Source of the DNA: Atriophallophorus winterbourni | Lineage: Eukaryota > Platyhelminthes > Trematoda > Plagiorchiida > Microphallidae | Assembly: GCA_013407085.1 (NCBI GenBank) | Contig: JACCGJ010020878.1 | Span: 1 to 64,000, forward strand | Length of the DNA stretch: 64,000 nt | Reading direction: 5' to 3' | Part shown: in pieces, positions 1 to 12,800 of the stretch | How positions within the stretch are numbered: position 1 is the first letter of the stretch | How the letters are laid out: every line of letters begins with the position of its first letter | The notes under the pieces: model-generated | Database searches by the model: none | What the model saw: only the letters and a program-made list of their open reading frames with translations | Told to the model about the DNA's origin: nothing | Made by a program: the position numbers and the translations under genes

Positions 1-109
1 AAATCGAAGCGATCGGTACAAACAATGAAATTTATATTTGAAAAATCGGCGTTCAAATTTAATACAGCCGCACGTCACGTCGCTTTCATGACACTATTGG
101 ATAAGGTTT

Positions 110-400
110 GTCTGACCAGATGAGTGCAAATAGCACGAAACCAGTCGGGCCGTGTGTGTAATGGAGTTTTGTGTTCATGATCATGGGTTCAAAACCAGTC
201 TACAGGAGTGTGGGCTCATGCGAGTGAACAAGTTAGTCGTACCAAACTTATCCAACAGTGGCAAACAAGCGAAACTTGTTTACCATTCTTTCACTGTTTC
301 AATCGTATATCGATCATAATTCTCCTGTCCCTATCTCATGAGTTTCAAAATCAGGAAATCGGCCGTGGTGTGTGTCGTGGGTGTGGAGACTCCAAACAAA
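110..400 (+). repeat. hammerhead-bearing dispersed repeat, copy 1 (two hammerhead-like ends)
   Basis: One unit of a dispersed family also seen at 12.1, 27.8 and 54.5-55.2 kb. It opens with a hammerhead-like segment at about 110-150: CAGATGAG, then a short hairpin GTGC-AAATA-GCAC, then GAAAC and a GTC that would be the cleavage triplet. The first block departs from CTGATGAG by one base, so this copy is probably inactive. After about 220 bp a second degenerate copy of the motif starts at CTGTCCCTA near 331. The interior (GTCTACAGGAGTGTG, TGAACAAGTTAGTCGTACC) matches the 27.8 kb copy closely. The layout of two ribozyme motifs around one monomer is known for retrozymes and for the Sm-alpha family of schistosomes. 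Membership is inferred from sequence pattern only. Confidence 0.6.
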
Positions 401-1181
401 AAATAACCACACCACTTAGATTACGAGATTTCCTTCTAAGTTTCACCCAAACGCCAAAACAGCGGAGAAATTAACACGCAGAACGTTATTAGTTAGTAGA
501 ACATTACGGTGTTGACCACCATTCTTTAAATTAATCACGTCCGACAGTGATATATATGTCTACCAGATGTTTGTTGTAAACTCACCAAATTCAGCAGATA
601 TTCAAGAGAAGTCCTGATGCGATTTTTGACCATATACCCTAGCATCACAGAAAACTATACATCATAAAACCATGCATCTACATTTGTCATCTTAGCAATC
701 GGAAACAATTTCTGCCCGTTGGATATTTACCTTATTCTTGTACTGATCAATTAGCAACCAAATCCAATTTTTGCTTGTTATATTATTCAAACATTCCATA
801 TTAATCTGTGGTTTTTTGTAAGGCTATATGCTGTTTATACCATTAAAATTGAATTGAACATAGCAAGGTGTAAGTTAATTACCGAATTTATGTGAAAACT
901 CCCATCGTGTTGTATCCGCACCAATTAAACCTTGCTTACCATTGAGGAAAACATATACCAAAGACTTGCGATCTAAAATCAGGTTTCGAAAAGTCTGCAT
1001 TAATTCGAAACTTTCCACAACAGAAATCTTTTCGGTAAAATTTTAATGTCTAACAGTCGGTTAAATACAACTCGAATCAAGTTATTGGGTAAATCGATTA
1101 TCTGATCACGCCTTCTTCGTTAACAAAAAAACCACCAATATTTGTTTGAAAATTAAATTTCAAAACATATCACTACAATTT

Positions 1182-1526
1182 TCAACATTTGCTTCGTGAG
1201 ACGAAAGAGGTATCAATAGCAGGAATATCGTCAAGAGTTATCACGCTTTCAAACAACAAGAAAAATTGCGTGTATTTCGAATCAAATGATTGGTGAAATA
1301 GTGTTGCGCATTCAAACGTTCTGTAGCTTGATAGATTGGGTTGGTGTGTATGGCGGATGGACTTTGCTAATTGAAAACCTTTGGCAGCACGTTCCAGCGC
1401 ACATTTCGTACAAGATTTGTAAAGTTGTGTGTGACCACCAAATGCATCAGCGATGCCGGAGTGTACCAGTAGATATCGCTTGTAAAAAGTCTGAGTACAA
1501 GTTCGGATGTTGTCTTTGTTTTGCAC
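1182..1526 (-). other. hypothetical minus-strand ORF, 114 codons
   Basis: This frame is open and cysteine-containing. It lies on the same strand as gene A and about 2.2 kb past gene A's last supported exon. An overlapping 63-codon frame on the same strand and a 94-codon frame on the opposite strand are also open, so the real frame, if any, is undecided. No family is recognised. It may be an extra 3' exon of gene A or chance. Confidence 0.2.
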
Positions 1527-2498
1527 GAGGATCCGACTGGAAACTTTCCAATCAGCACGAGAATCTTTAATTGTGAAACAGTTTGAAAAATGGTGTATTG
1601 TGTGACTTTTAGGTATTGATGGAAATATTTGATTGAAATGTCATAAAATGTCGCATAAAATGTGAATCGCTAAGAATTATCACTTTAAATTTCTGTTAAG
1701 TTGAGTTAATGTTCAAATGAAAAGTTGTCACAATTAGAACGTGACAAGAAAACACAGTTCTTGATGGCTCGATCGCTTTACTGGAAATGATTAACTGGAT
1801 TTAAACTCAGTCGCGCATGGTTGAAAGCAAGTATAATTTGAGTAGAAATCAATGTCTACCAAGTAAGTGAGAAATTTTAATGCACAAGTTTGATGAACAC
1901 AATGGTTTTGACATTGAGCTGATGTTCACGGCATGCAACAATTAGAGAATGCTCCATCAGTCATTGTCGAGTTTCAGAATTTCCTGAAAACTATAAGGAA
2001 TTCTCGCCACTCCTGAAACAATGTCGGTTTACGATTAACTGCATGTAATTGTACAGTTTTTCATTTAAATTATTTTATAAAAACTAGAAAGACTTCATAC
2101 TTTTGCTGATGAAATAGTTAATGAATTTCGCAATCAACATAGTTAGCGTGAACCAACCATCAACACGTCCCGAATCATGGAGATTTTAAAATGTTGAACA
2201 ATCCGCATTCACATGCATACATTTCACGCGGTTACTTACGGAATTTTATTCATGGTCATGGATTTATCACCATCTACGTATAATTGAGTGTTTGGTTTCT
2301 AATTGAACATTTTAGCCTTAACAACCTCAGATAAAAGTGGCTAAAATGAGCATCTTTATTGTGCAATCGTAATCATTTTATGAAATCAGAGTGTGGCCTG
2401 AGAAATTAACTCTCACGTTGTTTTGAGCAATGTGAGGGTCGCATACGTTATGCTTAATAGAAAAGTGACAGTTTCAACTCATGAATCGTTTATTTTTT

Positions 2499-2774
2499 TT
2501 ACGTATTCTTTGTTTTACGGAAAGCGTTTAAATTGTTAATATGATTTGCGTTGCTTGTCCAACAAAAACATCCCTTTATTTCGAACACACTTGGTACGCT
2601 CCAGGGATAATTATTGTTCATTAGAAATTTATTACAATACAATGCTGACACAGATATATAACGGCTTACAGACTGGCAGTGTTCATTCTCCAATCCGAGT
2701 TGATTCTCGCTCATTTTGAATGACGTATCCAAAATCAACACCGCTGAGCAGGGTACGAAGTGATCCAACGACAA
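2499..2774 (-). other. hypothetical minus-strand ORF, 91 codons
   Basis: Open frame with motifs such as NNYPWSVPSVFE and CFCW. It is on the gene A strand, 1 kb past the last supported exon. No homologous copy occurs in the window and I do not recognise the sequence. It may be a real exon or a chance opening. Confidence 0.2.
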
Positions 2775-3770
2775 TGTGTCAATGATTTATTTGATAGTAA
2801 ACGTTCATTGAAAATACATTATTCATATTGTTTTATCATTGTGAGTTCAAAATACCACAGAGTTTATTCACACTTTTCTCTTGATTAAATGATGTGTTTG
2901 CGAGATACGTTGCTCATTTGTCGACGATTAATGAACAACTTCATCATGTCCTACTCTACTGCATTCAAAGTATTGACGCTAAGTCATATTAAGTAATTGA
3001 TTATTAATTTTTGTGTATATGGTTAATAGATAAATTAATCTTTCATTCGGCCGGTAGACGTTTTCATTCAGAACTCAGAACTCAGAACTCAGAAAATTGA
3101 TGTTAGAAAAAGCATTATGCTTAACAATAACCATAGGATGACAAGGTATATGGAACATATATTGTAACATCACAAAACAAATCACTTTGTATTCGGCTTT
3201 CACCATTAGAGATAACAACGTTTTAGGCTTTCACAATCTTCGATAGGAAATTCTTTACTTCTAATAAGAATCAGAGTTGTGTTATTCATTTGATCGGGAA
3301 CAATTTCACATAAAATTCTGTCCAGAATCCACGCAAAATAATGTTTGCAATTTTTACAATTCTATTGGCAGCATTGCTAACTGTATTTGTGAAATTTAAT
3401 GAATATGACAAATGGTAAAAGGGCTATTTATAACGACATTTATGATCAGATACTGATTTTATCATAGTTTATAGTTATGAGACGAGTTCCCGTTGAGTAC
3501 GTGCTGAAGTCATGTCTCTCGGTTTTACACATCGTACTATATTCTCATTCATACCGTATAAAATATTTATTAACGTGTAAAGAAAGTGGAAACCACGCTA
3601 TAATTAATAATGCTAAAGAGAGTAAGATAAATGAACTGACCAAAAACAGGTCTTTTTTCGCAGTTTTCATAGTAAACATCTGAAGTAAATGTGTTACATA
3701 ACTTTAAACATTACTTATAACACCATACGGTAGATGTGATCATGTAAAATTTGATTTATATATGTCTGTG

Positions 3771-3877
3771 TCAAAGATTTGCATGTAATGATAACAAAAT
3801 CTCCAAGAACTGCAGAGGCAAAGCTGTAAAGTTTATTGTCTTCCCAATAGAAATGCGAAAGTTGTATGGCGTAGCTT
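3771..3877 (-). CDS. gene A probable last exon (14)
   Basis: After a tttcag acceptor, in the phase left by exon 13, 35 codons encode EATPYNFRISIGKTINFT and LPLQFLEILLSLHANL, then a TGA stop at 3771. Gene B's counterpart would lie beyond 63.6 kb, where an RTE leader fragment interrupts. I treat the stop as the end of the protein, but a missed donor and further exons remain possible. Confidence 0.4.
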
Positions 3878-6800
3878 CTGAAAATCATTCTATAGCATTT
3901 ACATTTAATAAGATTATGACGTAAGCACCTGCAATCTACGGGAAACGCGTTGATCTTACGTCTCAAAACATGTTACGTGGACACTGTTCGGAATTCAGAC
4001 TGTCATTCCCCTTTTTAGATCAAGAATAACTTTTGATTGATCAACCGAATAGCGGACAAGGTAATGGACGAATGAAATGCTTGATGTTTCATAGTTCAAT
4101 AGAAGAATAGATATTAGCTACGCGGCGACGAAAATTGTTCGACAGATATGATTACCTCGGGCAGTCGGTATGGTTTATCCGACGAAATGCATTATAATCA
4201 ACGTCTCAAAAACGTTTATGTTCCTCAGAATTTACATCTAAATAATTTGGTTTATACAATTTATTGTGGAAATTTCACGTTTAGGCGTATTGCCATTGTT
4301 TAAATCTAGTGGTTTACTTTACAATACGAAGCGCAGTAAATGATGAAACCTATTTTTGTGTGATTCTTGAGTTTCAATAGTAACAAGCGAATTGCACGTA
4401 TTGTCTTGTCAAATGTTGGTGGGCCTGTACGCGTAGCAGACCCGTAAATGAACATATTGGTGGTAATCTGGTGACTGAAATATTTGACGTTGGATTCCAT
4501 TTATTCGTTATCGTATGTTGAGTGATCATTCGGATAACTGCCAAATATGTGAACTTTCTATTTGGATCTCATTACATCGAGTATTCAGTATTGTCGACTT
4601 GAAGAACTTGCTTGTTTGAGCGCTTTGATCAGACGTAGGAGGAACATTGAAATTGAAATTCGAAAGTTATTTCTCTGCTGTTGTTTCTCTATGTATTTAC
4701 CTCGAGCTCTCGCAATATATGTAGCTTATCACACAGACACGTCTCAATAACAGGAGGCAACGAGAAAATCTCGTGAAAACGGAGGAATTCTGGCTCTAGC
4801 TGTATTTTATAAAATTAGCAATTTCTCTAAGGTTGAAAACAAAAACAGACGTCTAACATCAAACACATAATTCGAGTTCGGTCAATCTAGCTAAACGTGG
4901 TGATATTTTGAAATGAGCCAGGTAGTATGAAATCGATTACCACATGCAATATGACTGAGAAATTTTAGAAATAGGCCGAAGATTAGGTCATGCTTGGTAC
5001 TGATTATCGCGAGTAACAATCGGTCTTTATGTGGAACTTAATTTTACTTTAAGCACCAGTTTTATGGGAAGGAAATGAATGCAAATCTCAACTTCATAAA
5101 GCCAACTCGTTTCTTTGAATACTTACCATAATTCGGAAACCGTGGTAATTCATTCCACGTTAAATAATACCCGACGGTGTATCCTTTCATGGCCACCAGC
5201 AGTTCTATTATAAATGCCCGATAGTACAGAGGAACATCCAGTTCAATTCGCTGAAATCGACTCGCATTTTGTTTTGTATCATTTGTTATTATGCACCTTC
5301 CGATGGTGTCGTTGATTGTATGTAGGACGATATTTCCCAGCTGAGTACGAAAAGTCATTCGTGTTAATTTGATCAAAGTTCTACAAATTTCATTGTTTAC
5401 GTAACACAATTTCTAAAATATCTGAAATCATGTCATTTTGTGCCCCACAGAACAATATTTATAATAGTTATGCTGACAATTTGTTTGATAGCTTTCTCAT
5501 ATATTTACGTTCATTTTATTACTTGGACAAGATAACTGTTACATAATCATTAAGGGTGAGCAGCACGTTGAAACCGTGATATAATGCCGCAGTTGTCTAT
5601 GAAAAGACGTCACGAGTGCTGCTTCTGCTGAAACGCATGTTCGTGAGTTTCACGAAGCAAACTGTTCATCGAATAATTAATACGTAATTGAGGCTAACTA
5701 GGAAGTAAGCGGTTCAGGCTTGGTCAACCTGGCTACAGAAGGTCTTCAGCCTCTTCCAGAGAATATAATATCGGACCACCAAGCTTGTACGTGGTTTAAA
5801 GCATAAACAAAATGAAGATCAGATTAAAAATCTAAATCTCTTCGACTCTCGCTACCGCCATCTTAGAGGCGACTTGATTCTTATGTTCAGTATACTGCAT
5901 ACCCTCAACCAACCCGTGAATCAACTATTCACACGACTACCACCACGAACAAGCCGGAGTCATAAGTATACAGTACTCATTCCTGACTCGAAGCTGAACT
6001 GTCGAAGGTAATTTTATTCTGTACTTGTATGTTTTACTTGGAACTCCCTACCCCCCAACGTTGACATTCACCCAACTTGGATATATTCAAATCGAACTTG
6101 GACAAATTCATGTCGTCAATCCACACATTAAAACAATATATTCTGCATCATAAAAGCTTTGAACATATGCATCAAAGTAAACTATACATATTTACCCCAT
6201 CCAAACTGTTGAAAACAATTCTGTCCTATGTATTTTTACGTGATTCCTGAACAGATCAGTAAGCAAACAAATCCCGTTTTAACTGACTATGTTATTTTTA
6301 ATTTGCATATTATTCTTTTTTTTTAAGCTATCTGCTTTCCAGATTCTCGAATTGAATTGAATTGAATTGAAAATGGTGAAAAGATAACTATTTTACATTG
6401 TCTGCAATTAAAGCCTCGCGAGATTTTCGAATTTAACAAGCATGCCCAGGCCCAATAAATTGGCAGTATTCACCACATTGACACATGATATTCGATATGA
6501 TCTGCATGGGATCTTGATTAAGAAATCAATGTGCAGATCTAGTATAATATTTCCGAAACAAAGTTCACGTTTGTGCCGCAGGCTATTCGAAATATTAGTA
6601 GGCTAGGATGAAACACACAGATTAATTGCAATATCCTCTTAGTTTTAAACGATAGAATCAAGGGTCAATGGACCAAAACTCATCGCGTCAACATTAGAAG
6701 CAAGATAAAACATTATAAAACAGCCATCAATATTTAAAAACTAATTTGACCACTTGTCACATATATTCATTCTAAGTTTATTGATGACAATGTCTGCGTT

Positions 6801-9800
6801 ATATATGTGTGTATCTATAATCATGCAACGTAAGTCTGTAACGTGTGTGCTTATCAGATGAGTAAATTAAACACGGCAAACAAATTCAAAGAGCTATAAT
6901 ATAATCACCGACGGCTGTTCCGGTGGGAATGTGCATAATCAAATGCCAGTGGGTGAGTATGTTAAGCATGGCTTGACGGGAGACTAAATAGATGCATGTG
7001 AGGGTGCATCTTTTATTTTATTATTTCATAAGTTATGATTAGATCCAATAGAACGCGTCTTCGAGGCAGTGTATCCAGATTAAGATGAAGCACTCGATCC
7101 TTTTATGGTAGGTTACAGAGAAAGCACAACCATTTTGTTGCTCCGTGATATATCCTCTCATGCAAATTGATGTATATTTGTAGCCAAGTTGTCTAAGTTC
7201 GCACTGAGTAATCCATCACTGGATAATATATCGATTTATGAACATGGAGAATGTTTCACGGGAGAAATGTCCGAAAATACGCCGAAGCCTACATAGCATG
7301 CGGTTAGCTCAGTTGTACACGGCCTAGCATTTTAAGCTATTTTTAAGACTTCCCATGTCTTTTTCTTATGTTGTCCATTCCACTGGTTGTGACACAAGGT
7401 AGTATGAGAATTGCAAATCATTAACTATTTGCAAAAGATGGATTGATAGGTTGAATGGAAGCTTGTTTCGATTTAACCAGCTGTTCAATATATGAAAATT
7501 GCTTTGTAAGCACAAACAGCACAAGATTAATGTGATCCGCATCTAACGTTTAACATTATCCGCAAAGAGAACCATTTTGACTGAGACAACTTTTGAAAGG
7601 TCTTTAATGTAGAACAAAAAGACCAAGTAACGAATCTTGTGGTATCTTTGAATTCTCTAGACATCATACCATCGATATATACAGTAGCCTTGCAATCAAT
7701 GGGTAACATTTAAAACAAGTAAGAAGGCAAGCATTAATGACTACATTCTGCAGCTTGCTTAAGAGTATAGAATGATCCATGCGGTCAAACGCCTTTGATA
7801 TTTTCCATGTAAAAAGCTTGATATCAACCACTATAATCCACTGACTACCTACATATGATGCATGCGCTTACAACTTAGCTCGGCTGCGTAGCTATTCAGC
7901 ATTTTAACTGCAGATAAAGATGGACTAGCATGTTATACATCGCAATAAGAAATTCTGTTAAATGAAGGCTTCACTGTTTTGTATTAAAACAGTTATTAAT
8001 TTGAAAAAAGTAAAATATTCTCACACGTGTGCAAAAAGATCCCGTGACCTCGTTCTCGGTAACCATCACAATAAATTGGATTACTGTAAAGAAAGCAATA
8101 TCATTAATGTCGACGGCGGAAGGCATAATTTTATTGATTGCTTTTATGGTAAGGATTTTGTGGCTGCGTTCTAGAACACATGTCCATTGCAGAAGAACAG
8201 CAATGCCGAAATATTTAAATCGAACTGTGTTACATTTTTAAATGCTCAAGGATCTCGATCTTACCGTCTCCAAAATAGGAGAGTAAGCAATAAGATTACG
8301 GTGCTAGAAACCAAATGAATATATTAGCATTATTACTATTGTCCAAATAAATTTTATCGTGGCAATCATCGATATCCAGAATTTGTTGATCGTAATACTA
8401 GTGATTAGTCCCCTATTTTCAACAAAACACTAGAAAGTTTATATGACCTCGATAGATATATATTATATATATATATATATATTACTAAGAAACCTTTTAT
8501 GATCGTCTCTGCTATTATCCATACAATAGTTTGTGTACATTTACTCCTTGATGTGGTATCAATATGGGATAAACAAATATGACGAACTGTGCCAGAGCGC
8601 CTGTATAACGACCTGCAAAATACATTACATAGATTGATGTCATATTTGATGAGTCAACGTTAGCGAAGGTCACAAAAGACTAACAATTTCTTCAACACTA
8701 CGGCAAATATTTCCAGTCCCAATTTTCTAGAAATGTGTGGACAAAATTCACTATGAAAACAAATATACAGTGGAACCTGGGTACAAATAATCGCTGGGGA
8801 GAGAGTAAAATGTTCGTTATAAGCGGAAATCGTTGTATGTAAAACGCATTGTCAGACATGTGATTTTGGCGCCGTTTTCCTGTACACGTGTAGACAATAA
8901 AGTAGTGAAGAATGTCTTATCTTTGTGTTTCTGCATGTGTGTAATCCATATGATGAATAGATGATGCCACAGCACACAGATCACAACATTAATTTCAAGT
9001 TCATGTTAATAAAAGTAAATTTATTCTAAAACGAATGGCATGAATGTTTCAGAGAGTTGCTTCTTCTGCTGCAGGAAGGTGGACAGCGTTGATTTTGCTA
9101 TGCCATATTTTTTAGCAATTTCAGATTTTGTCATTTGGCCATTCTTCACTTTAGCTACAATTTCCCTTTTATTCTCTTGGCAAAACTGCTCTCGTTTTCG
9201 TTGTCTGTAAGCCATCGTCTAACTTTAAGAAGCGAATGAAGTGTCTGCCTGAGTGACTGAAATTTGTTATGAGTCTGTGATTACCAACCACAGAGAATTT
9301 ACGTGATTTTCTTGTGCGTGCGTGCGAGTCAGTTAGCAAACTGTAGGCCAGGCTGCCTCTGTTCTGTTAAACTGTGCGTGTCAGTTCTATTCTTAGCGCA
9401 CTGCGGACCACTCCTGACGGAGCGTTGTGGGTTAAAGGCAAGACAAAGCGAGTTCGTTGTATGCATGAACTTTATTGAACAAACATAGCTGTCGGGAACG
9501 TGAACAGTGTTCGTAATAGGCGAGATTCGTAACGAACAGATTCGTTGTACGAATGTTCAAATAGGCTTACAAAGAAGTAAATTATTTGGGAAATCATGGT
9601 GTGTTCGTTCAAACCGGGAATTCGTTGTAAGCGAATTCGTTTTAGTAACACTCACCTGTCACATTCGGATCTGATGCTGGAAGGATATTATCGAATGAAT
9701 ACAACATCATTTCATTCACAAGCATTTTGTTAATTTCAGAAACATTGAAACTAAGATGTATGTATTCCAGATTTGACATAGCTAATTCAAATGACAGTTT

Positions 9801-12800
9801 TTCACCACTAGAAACCACCTAGTTTTATACCGTTTTTTGAAAAAAAACATTCAATTATATTTATGAGTAGGTTGAACCAATCAAAATGGTCAACGTCATT
9901 TGGAAATATGTACAAAATTTAGACTGTGAATCACTAATGATTTCTCCCAAAGAAAGCAACAGCGTCAATTATCAAAAATTTATATTTTGTCTAAGCATTG
10001 GAGTCAGCCTAATTTTAGCATAGTCAAACGCGCCGATAAGAAATGCCTACTCCTCACATCATCATATCACATTGCCTACTAAGACGCGAAACATTCACTG
10101 GTTTGTACACAAAACTACATTTATCCCAGACTTGATTTTACGGTGCCAAAATGTGTGCTAAGCAAAGGATAAAAGTTACTCGAATGAGCGAAACTACAAT
10201 TACTGTGCAAACGGATGCAAAATGATCCGCCCGAAATAAGGTCCAACATCTTTATTGCCGATACGCAGAGTAACATAGTATACAAAATTATCATCGGTAT
10301 CCAAAAACACGCAGATAATGTAAAATTAAACGAGTCTTAATAAAGGATCAAGCGTAACATGAGTTCAAAGATATTTTAAATGGCCTAAAATTAGTTCATG
10401 GCAAGTTGAAATCATTGACTCTTCAATTTGTCAGCCCGTGCTTGCTTTACATATACGTTTGCATATGAGCTATCCACGCTATTGACCTTCACTATACGTG
10501 TGTCAAAGTACATTCTATTGAACTTACACGTTACAGGCACAGGGTAATGCCACGTCTGCGAGCTTGTGAATACCCGATAGTGCTTACTGCTATTTGTGGA
10601 TCACGCCACCGCACGCAACTGACATTGTTAGTTCGAGTTAATATATTCACTGTGCGCGATAGGAGAGAGAATGTTTGCGCAACTGTTTAATCATTTTAAA
10701 TTCTGTTGAGCATCAAACAATCATGCGTTTATGGTGGACATTCATGGTCGACGCCCAATGACGGAAGAGAACAACAGCAATAATGCCCATAAAATATCTC
10801 TCATTCGAAGTTGATATAACGGAAAATGATAAGTGTTTCGATATTATAATAATTTGAGGCTTGGCGAGCGTTACCCGTTAAACAATGAACTAGGTTACTA
10901 AATGTTACTTCCTTATGGGTGTCGCAGATTTCATCATTGATGTTTCGCCTAACACAGAGCAATTAATCAGAACGTCAACAAAAATGTTCGAAGGTTATTT
11001 CGTAAATCCTGTAAATCCGTATATGATGCTGAGTTCCAAGTGACCGATATCCGATTTTTCAGTTACCATTAATGCTCACATCTTCTTGCCGTAACCTCGT
11101 CGGAATCATTGGCAATGTTATGATTAACTATGAGTTTCTTTTGTCCCAAGTTTATTCCAGTGACGATATCACCACGAATTATCGTTAAATGTTAAACGTG
11201 AAACACAAATTTCTTACCGCCATCTGGATACAATCCGTATTCGATTTGGAGGTTATTGTGTGAATCACCAACGAGAATCGGCAAAGCATTGAGCGGCCAA
11301 TTTTCCGGGAATCTCCGCAAATTGTAATCATAATTTAGCGTCATGCGAACATCAGCTATTCGGTCAATTATTTTTCTGTCGTAGTTCGTTTCACGAGATT
11401 CGTCAACTTGTAAATTATTCCCAGCACGTTGAAATATTGATACAATTTTTTGCTAGGATTCATCAAAATATAGACGGTGGATATTTGTTCCAGACATGGA
11501 ATAATTCAACACTTAATTTATATCCTGAACTTCTTTTTGAATAATAACGCATTCATGTGTTTTTAAAATTGTCCAGTCACCTTAAGGTAGGTATAGGACC
11601 AACAATCTTTTCCATTATTCATAATGTTTTGAGGGATTATGTCTGTTTGCATTTTGTGTGTTTCCAACCAGATGTGATTCATTATGTGACGTTTCCTCAT
11701 ATTATAACACGTTTACACACAGTTGATGTCGGTGGTAAGCAATTGTTCTATCCTTACATAGCTCTTGTCACGCTATTGCGAAGCAGCATCTACCACAAAT
11801 CAAATTCAATTTTAGCATAGAATATATTTGGTATTATGTCATTTACCATTCCGTTCATGTGGTAAAGCCGACATCCTTGACATTGGTGAAAAGCGATGAT
11901 TTTATGCTTGAGCTATTACCTCATTATCGTGTTTATTTATATTAATTGCAGAAGCATTAGATGAATGCGTGTAGATTCTGCTTCATTTTATACGAAAATT
12001 TCGATGCGATTCTATATTCTGTTCCTCCAATACTACGATAATCACACGTAACTTTAGCCAAAAACTGATATACAGCAATAGAACACATTTGCATGCATCT
12101 CGTTCACACAAAATTCCCCACAACCGGTTTCGTGCTGTTTGTATTCATCAGGTAGGGACAGAAGGAATTTCAGGCTCCCTAGAGCTATGTTTAATGCGGA
12201 TAATTTGGATCAATACTACATAATATAGTCTCTATTCATCCAAAAATATTACATCTCGCGCCATTGCAAATTATTTTGAGACATTATTGCGGGACGCGAT
12301 TGAAAAGAAAATGATCAAACCAGATATGATATTTTTAATTTTTACTGTCAAAATAGGGTTTTGATTTACTAGGCTGTAGGTGCGCTCGGTGAATATCGTC
12401 TCAATATTGACACCGCTACTTTACAACTTGCAGTTTTTTTATAGACCTATCCGTGTTTTCAAATACCATAGAAATATGTGTAAGCATTCTTCCAAACTCA
12501 TGTAAAACCTTTACCATCAGTTATCATGAATCGTAAGCAGTTTCCAGTGACATGTTGCATATCCTACTTCATAGGTCGGCTTGCACTGTTTGTAAAATGA
12601 AGCGCTTTCTTAACCGGTGAAAGTGTGACATAGATACGTTGCTTCGAAGGGAACAAGCAAAATGATGACTATGACTTAACATTTACGCTGTTCAGAAATT
12701 GTGTCATTTGGGCTCGAAATACATCATGGAACAAATGATCTCGCATCTCAAAACTCGTAAGGGCATTGGTGCTAAATGGTCGATGAACGCGATTAAACTC

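Larger units (their letters stand above)
476..3770. other. no gene supported; AT-rich, probably beyond or downstream of gene A
   Basis: I see no confident coding feature here. Minus-strand open stretches at 1182-1526 (114 codons) and 2499-2774 (91 codons) lie downstream of the last gene A exon and could hold further exons, but no paralogous copy is available to test them. A short direct repeat of cagaactcag occurs near 3069-3095. Confidence 0.5.

Noticed and set aside
7300..7345. tRNA-like start GCGGTTAGCTCAGTTG
   Set aside because: An A-box resemblance without a B box or a foldable cloverleaf; too little to call a tRNA or SINE.
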